A DNA stretch of 64,000 nucleotides, from the NCBI GenBank assembly GCA_963786305.1, contig CAWAYL010000014.1, positions 186,001 through 250,000 of the forward strand. The letters are read 5' to 3'. The notes beneath the pieces are model-generated. The model did not search any database. It worked only from the letters and a program-made list of their open reading frames with translations, and was not told the origin of the DNA. Below are positions 61,964 through 64,000 of this stretch, piece by piece. Numbering within the stretch: position 1 is the stretch's first letter; each line of letters starts with the position of its first letter. Source of the DNA: CAKZLS01 sp963786305 (lineage in GTDB: Bacteria > Pseudomonadota > Alphaproteobacteria > Rhodospirillales > Defluviicoccaceae). The translations under genes and the position numbers were made by a program.

Positions 61964-62821
61964 ATGCGGGCTTACTGGAAGGGCTATCTGAGACTTTCGC
62001 TGGTGACCATCGGTGTCGAGTTGTACTCGGCGGCGACGACGGGCGGACGACCGTCCCTTCGTCAGATTCACCGGCCTTCCGGCAAGCCTATTCACTACCA
62101 GAAAATCGCATCCGGTGTCGGTCCGGTGGAGCGGGACGAAATCGTCAAGGGCCTCGAAATCGACAAGGACGAATATGTGCTGCTCGAAGATGACGAACTC
62201 GATGCCATCAAGCTCGAGAGCCGGCGCACCATCGACCTGCTGCAGTTCGTCGACTACTGCGAGATCGATCCCCGCTATTACGAAAAACCGTATTATGTGG
62301 TGCCATTCAGCGACGAGGTCGCGGTGGAGGGGTTCGCCGTGATCCGCGAAGCGTTGCGCCAAGCGAAGAAGGTCGGACTGGGCCAGATGGCGGTCCGCGG
62401 ACGCGACAGCCTCGTGGCCATCAAGCCGTGCGGCGAGGGTCTGCTGCTCGAAACGCTCCGCTATGGTGATGAAATTCGCGGCAGCGACGCCATTTTCAGC
62501 GACATTCCGGACGTCTCCATCGATCCGGACATGCTCGATCTGGCCGGCGAGCTGATCGAGCGCAAGTCGTCGGATTTTGAGCCGGAGGCATTCAAGTCAC
62601 AATATGCACTGGCGCTCCGCGACCTGGTGGAGGAAAAACGCAAGACCGGCGATATCACCACGGCGTCCGATGACAACCGGCGATCCGGAAGCCGCAATGT
62701 CATCGATCTGAAGGAAGCCCTGAAACGAAGCGTCGCGCAAGGAAACAAGGCGTCCGCCAGGAAACCGGCGGCAAAGAAGCGCGCGCCCCGAAGCAGATCC
62801 CCCAAGCGCAAGGCAGGTTAG
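61964..62821 (+). CDS. ku: Non-homologous end joining protein Ku
   Basis: DNA end-binding homodimer of bacterial NHEJ. 285 residues from the ATG at 61964: MRAYWKGYLRLSLVTIGVEL, IHYQKIASGVGPVERDEIVK, DKDEYVLLEDDELDAIKLES and VDYCEIDPRYYEKPYYVVPF are diagnostic. The C-terminal tail is Lys/Arg-rich (ARKPAAKKRAPRSRSPKRKA), as in DNA-end threading tails. ligD follows 7 bp later, so the pair is an operon. Confidence 0.96.
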   Translation: MRAYWKGYLRLSLVTIGVELYSAATTGGRPSLRQIHRPSGKPIHYQKIASGVGPVERDEIVKGLEIDKDEYVLLEDDELDAIKLESRRTIDLLQFVDYCEIDPRYYEKPYYVVPFSDEVAVEGFAVIREALRQAKKVGLGQMAVRGRDSLVAIKPCGEGLLLETLRYGDEIRGSDAIFSDIPDVSIDPDMLDLAGELIERKSSDFEPEAFKSQYALALRDLVEEKRKTGDITTASDDNRRSGSRNVIDLKEALKRSVAQGNKASARKPAAKKRAPRSRSPKRKAG

Positions 62822-62828
62822 CGCTCGT

Positions 62829-64000
62829 ATGGCGCGCGCCGACCATGCGTTGGGAACGTACCGGGAGAAGCGCGACTTCGCTCGCACGCCGGAGCCAGCC
62901 GGCAAACTCAAAAAGACGAAGGGGAACCTCTTCGTCGTGCAAAAGCATGACGCGCGGCGGCTGCACTATGACTTCCGCCTGGAACTCGATGGCGTCTTGA
63001 AGAGCTGGGCGGTGACGAAGGGGCCAAGCCTCGATCCCGCCATCAAGCGGCTCGCGGTCAGGACCGAGGATCATCCGGTCGACTATGGCGAATTCGAGGG
63101 GATCATTCCCGCAGGATACGGCGCCGGGACGGTCATGCTGTGGGATTGGGGTAGGTGGACACCCAAGGGCGATCCGGCCGCCGGTCTGGACGCAGGCGCT
63201 CTCAAATTTACGCTCGATGGCCAACGGTTGAAGGGCGGTTTCGCGCTTGTCCGCATGAAGAACTCCAAGGGGGAGAAGCGGGAAAACTGGCTCCTGGTCA
63301 AGGAGCGCGACATCGATGCCGACAAGCAGCGCGATCCGACGGTCGATTGGACGACCAGCGTCAAGACGGGACGCGACCTCGCGGCCATCCAGCAAAACGA
63401 AGACGCCGGGCCGGAGACAGAGACGCTGGAAACGGCGGATACGGGCCGACGGCGGCCGACAAAGGCGAAAGCGCGCCGGCCAGCGCCGCGACCGCGTGCC
63501 GCGAGGTCCGCGAAACCGACCTTCGTCCCGCCGCAACTGGCCGAGCTCCGTGACGAGCCGCCCGGCGGCGAGGACTGGCTGCACGAGGTCAAGCTCGACG
63601 GATACCGCATCCAGGCGCTCATCCATCAAGGAAAGACGCGGTTGATGACGCGCAATGCCCACGACTGGACGGACCGCTACCCCGTCATCGCCGACGCACT
63701 GGCCATGCTCGACGTGGACAGCGCCGTCGTCGACGGCGAACTCGTCGCGCTCGACCGTCACGGCCGCCCCGACTTCGGACTTCTGCACAAAGCGCGGGAA
63801 ACGGATGAACTCGATCTTCTGTATTTCGCGTTCGATTTGCTGTTTCTCAATGGCTTGGATCTCCGGTGCCACGCACTGATTGACCGGAAGAAACGACTGC
63901 GGCGGATACTGGACCCGAGCATCGGCGTCCTTTCGTTCAGCGACCATGTCAGAGGATCGGGCAACCGGCTCATCGCAAGGATCTGCTCGATGAACCTCGA
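62829..64000 (+). CDS. ligD: ATP-dependent DNA ligase LigD (3' end outside window)
   Basis: Multi-domain NHEJ ligase; about 390 residues are visible. Residues 1-160 form the 3'-phosphoesterase domain: VVQKHDARRLHYDFRLELDG and EDHPVDYGEFEGIIPAGYGA with the metal-binding His and Asp residues. A basic linker (residues 195-225) leads to the ligase domain with the adenylated Lys in WLHEVKLDGYRIQ (K-x-DG-x-R) and VVDGELVALDRHG. A polymerase domain, if present, lies beyond the window. Start ATG at 62829, shortly after ku. Confidence 0.95.
   Translation, partial: MARADHALGTYREKRDFARTPEPAGKLKKTKGNLFVVQKHDARRLHYDFRLELDGVLKSWAVTKGPSLDPAIKRLAVRTEDHPVDYGEFEGIIPAGYGAGTVMLWDWGRWTPKGDPAAGLDAGALKFTLDGQRLKGGFALVRMKNSKGEKRENWLLVKERDIDADKQRDPTVDWTTSVKTGRDLAAIQQNEDAGPETETLETADTGRRRPTKAKARRPAPRPRAARSAKPTFVPPQLAELRDEPPGGEDWLHEVKLDGYRIQALIHQGKTRLMTRNAHDWTDRYPVIADALAMLDVDSAVVDGELVALDRHGRPDFGLLHKARETDELDLLYFAFDLLFLNGLDLRCHALIDRKKRLRRILDPSIGVLSFSDHVRGSGNRLIARICSMNL

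Overview
The window is GC-rich chromosomal DNA from an alphaproteobacterium, most likely of the order Rhodospirillales. This rests on gene order: rpsF-rpsR-DUF2232-rplI-dnaB-alr-mlaE-mlaF-radA-cvpA-purF on one strand, fabG-acpP-fabF-mltG on the other, and ispB / DUF2007 / tRNA-methyltransferase / S49 peptidase / glyQ-glyS-ppdK. The assignment is inference from synteny; there is no rRNA here.

Layout. 1-2925: a TRAP transporter (dctMQP, minus). 3301-9529: aquaporin, membrane and secreted proteins, a PpiC-like isomerase and an AI-2E family permease, then tRNA-Pro. 9674-18979: a core block (ispB, tRNA methyltransferase, S49 peptidase, glycyl-tRNA synthetase, pyruvate phosphate dikinase). 19042-23203: a DASS-type permease, a secreted HELGH metallopeptidase-like protein and a LysE exporter. 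23232-34650: a long minus-strand housekeeping run for purine synthesis, DNA repair, lipid transport, cell wall, replication and ribosomal proteins. 35032-41247: fatty acid synthesis, MltG and a GH63 glucosidase. 42285-43509: an IS4-family insertion sequence. 43721-48861: GST, acyltransferase, a MocR regulator, a lower-GC island and a hemerythrin. 49255-57190: an operon for the GlgE pathway (glgE, a treS-mak fusion, glgB), which turns trehalose into branched alpha-glucan. 57297-64000: hydroxybutyryl-CoA dehydrogenase, small proteins and an NHEJ cluster (SDR, ku, ligD) cut by the window edge.

The dominant oddity is sequence quality. At least 23 genes, including essential ones, are broken by single-base frameshifts. 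I traced about 75 events, and almost every one is repaired by removing one extra base. With those bases removed the reading frames close exactly and protein lengths become normal for their families. I therefore annotate these as intact genes in an error-containing sequence, not as pseudogenes. Events cluster at 9-18.6 kb, 39-41.2 kb and 46-51 kb.

I found no CRISPR array, prophage or recognisable defence island. The least explained items are a cysteine-repeat mini-ORF between rpsR and the DUF2232 gene, in-frame tandem duplications across two stop codons, an Arg-to-Cys change in the RadA KNRFG motif, and the lower-GC island at 47.3-48.4 kb.
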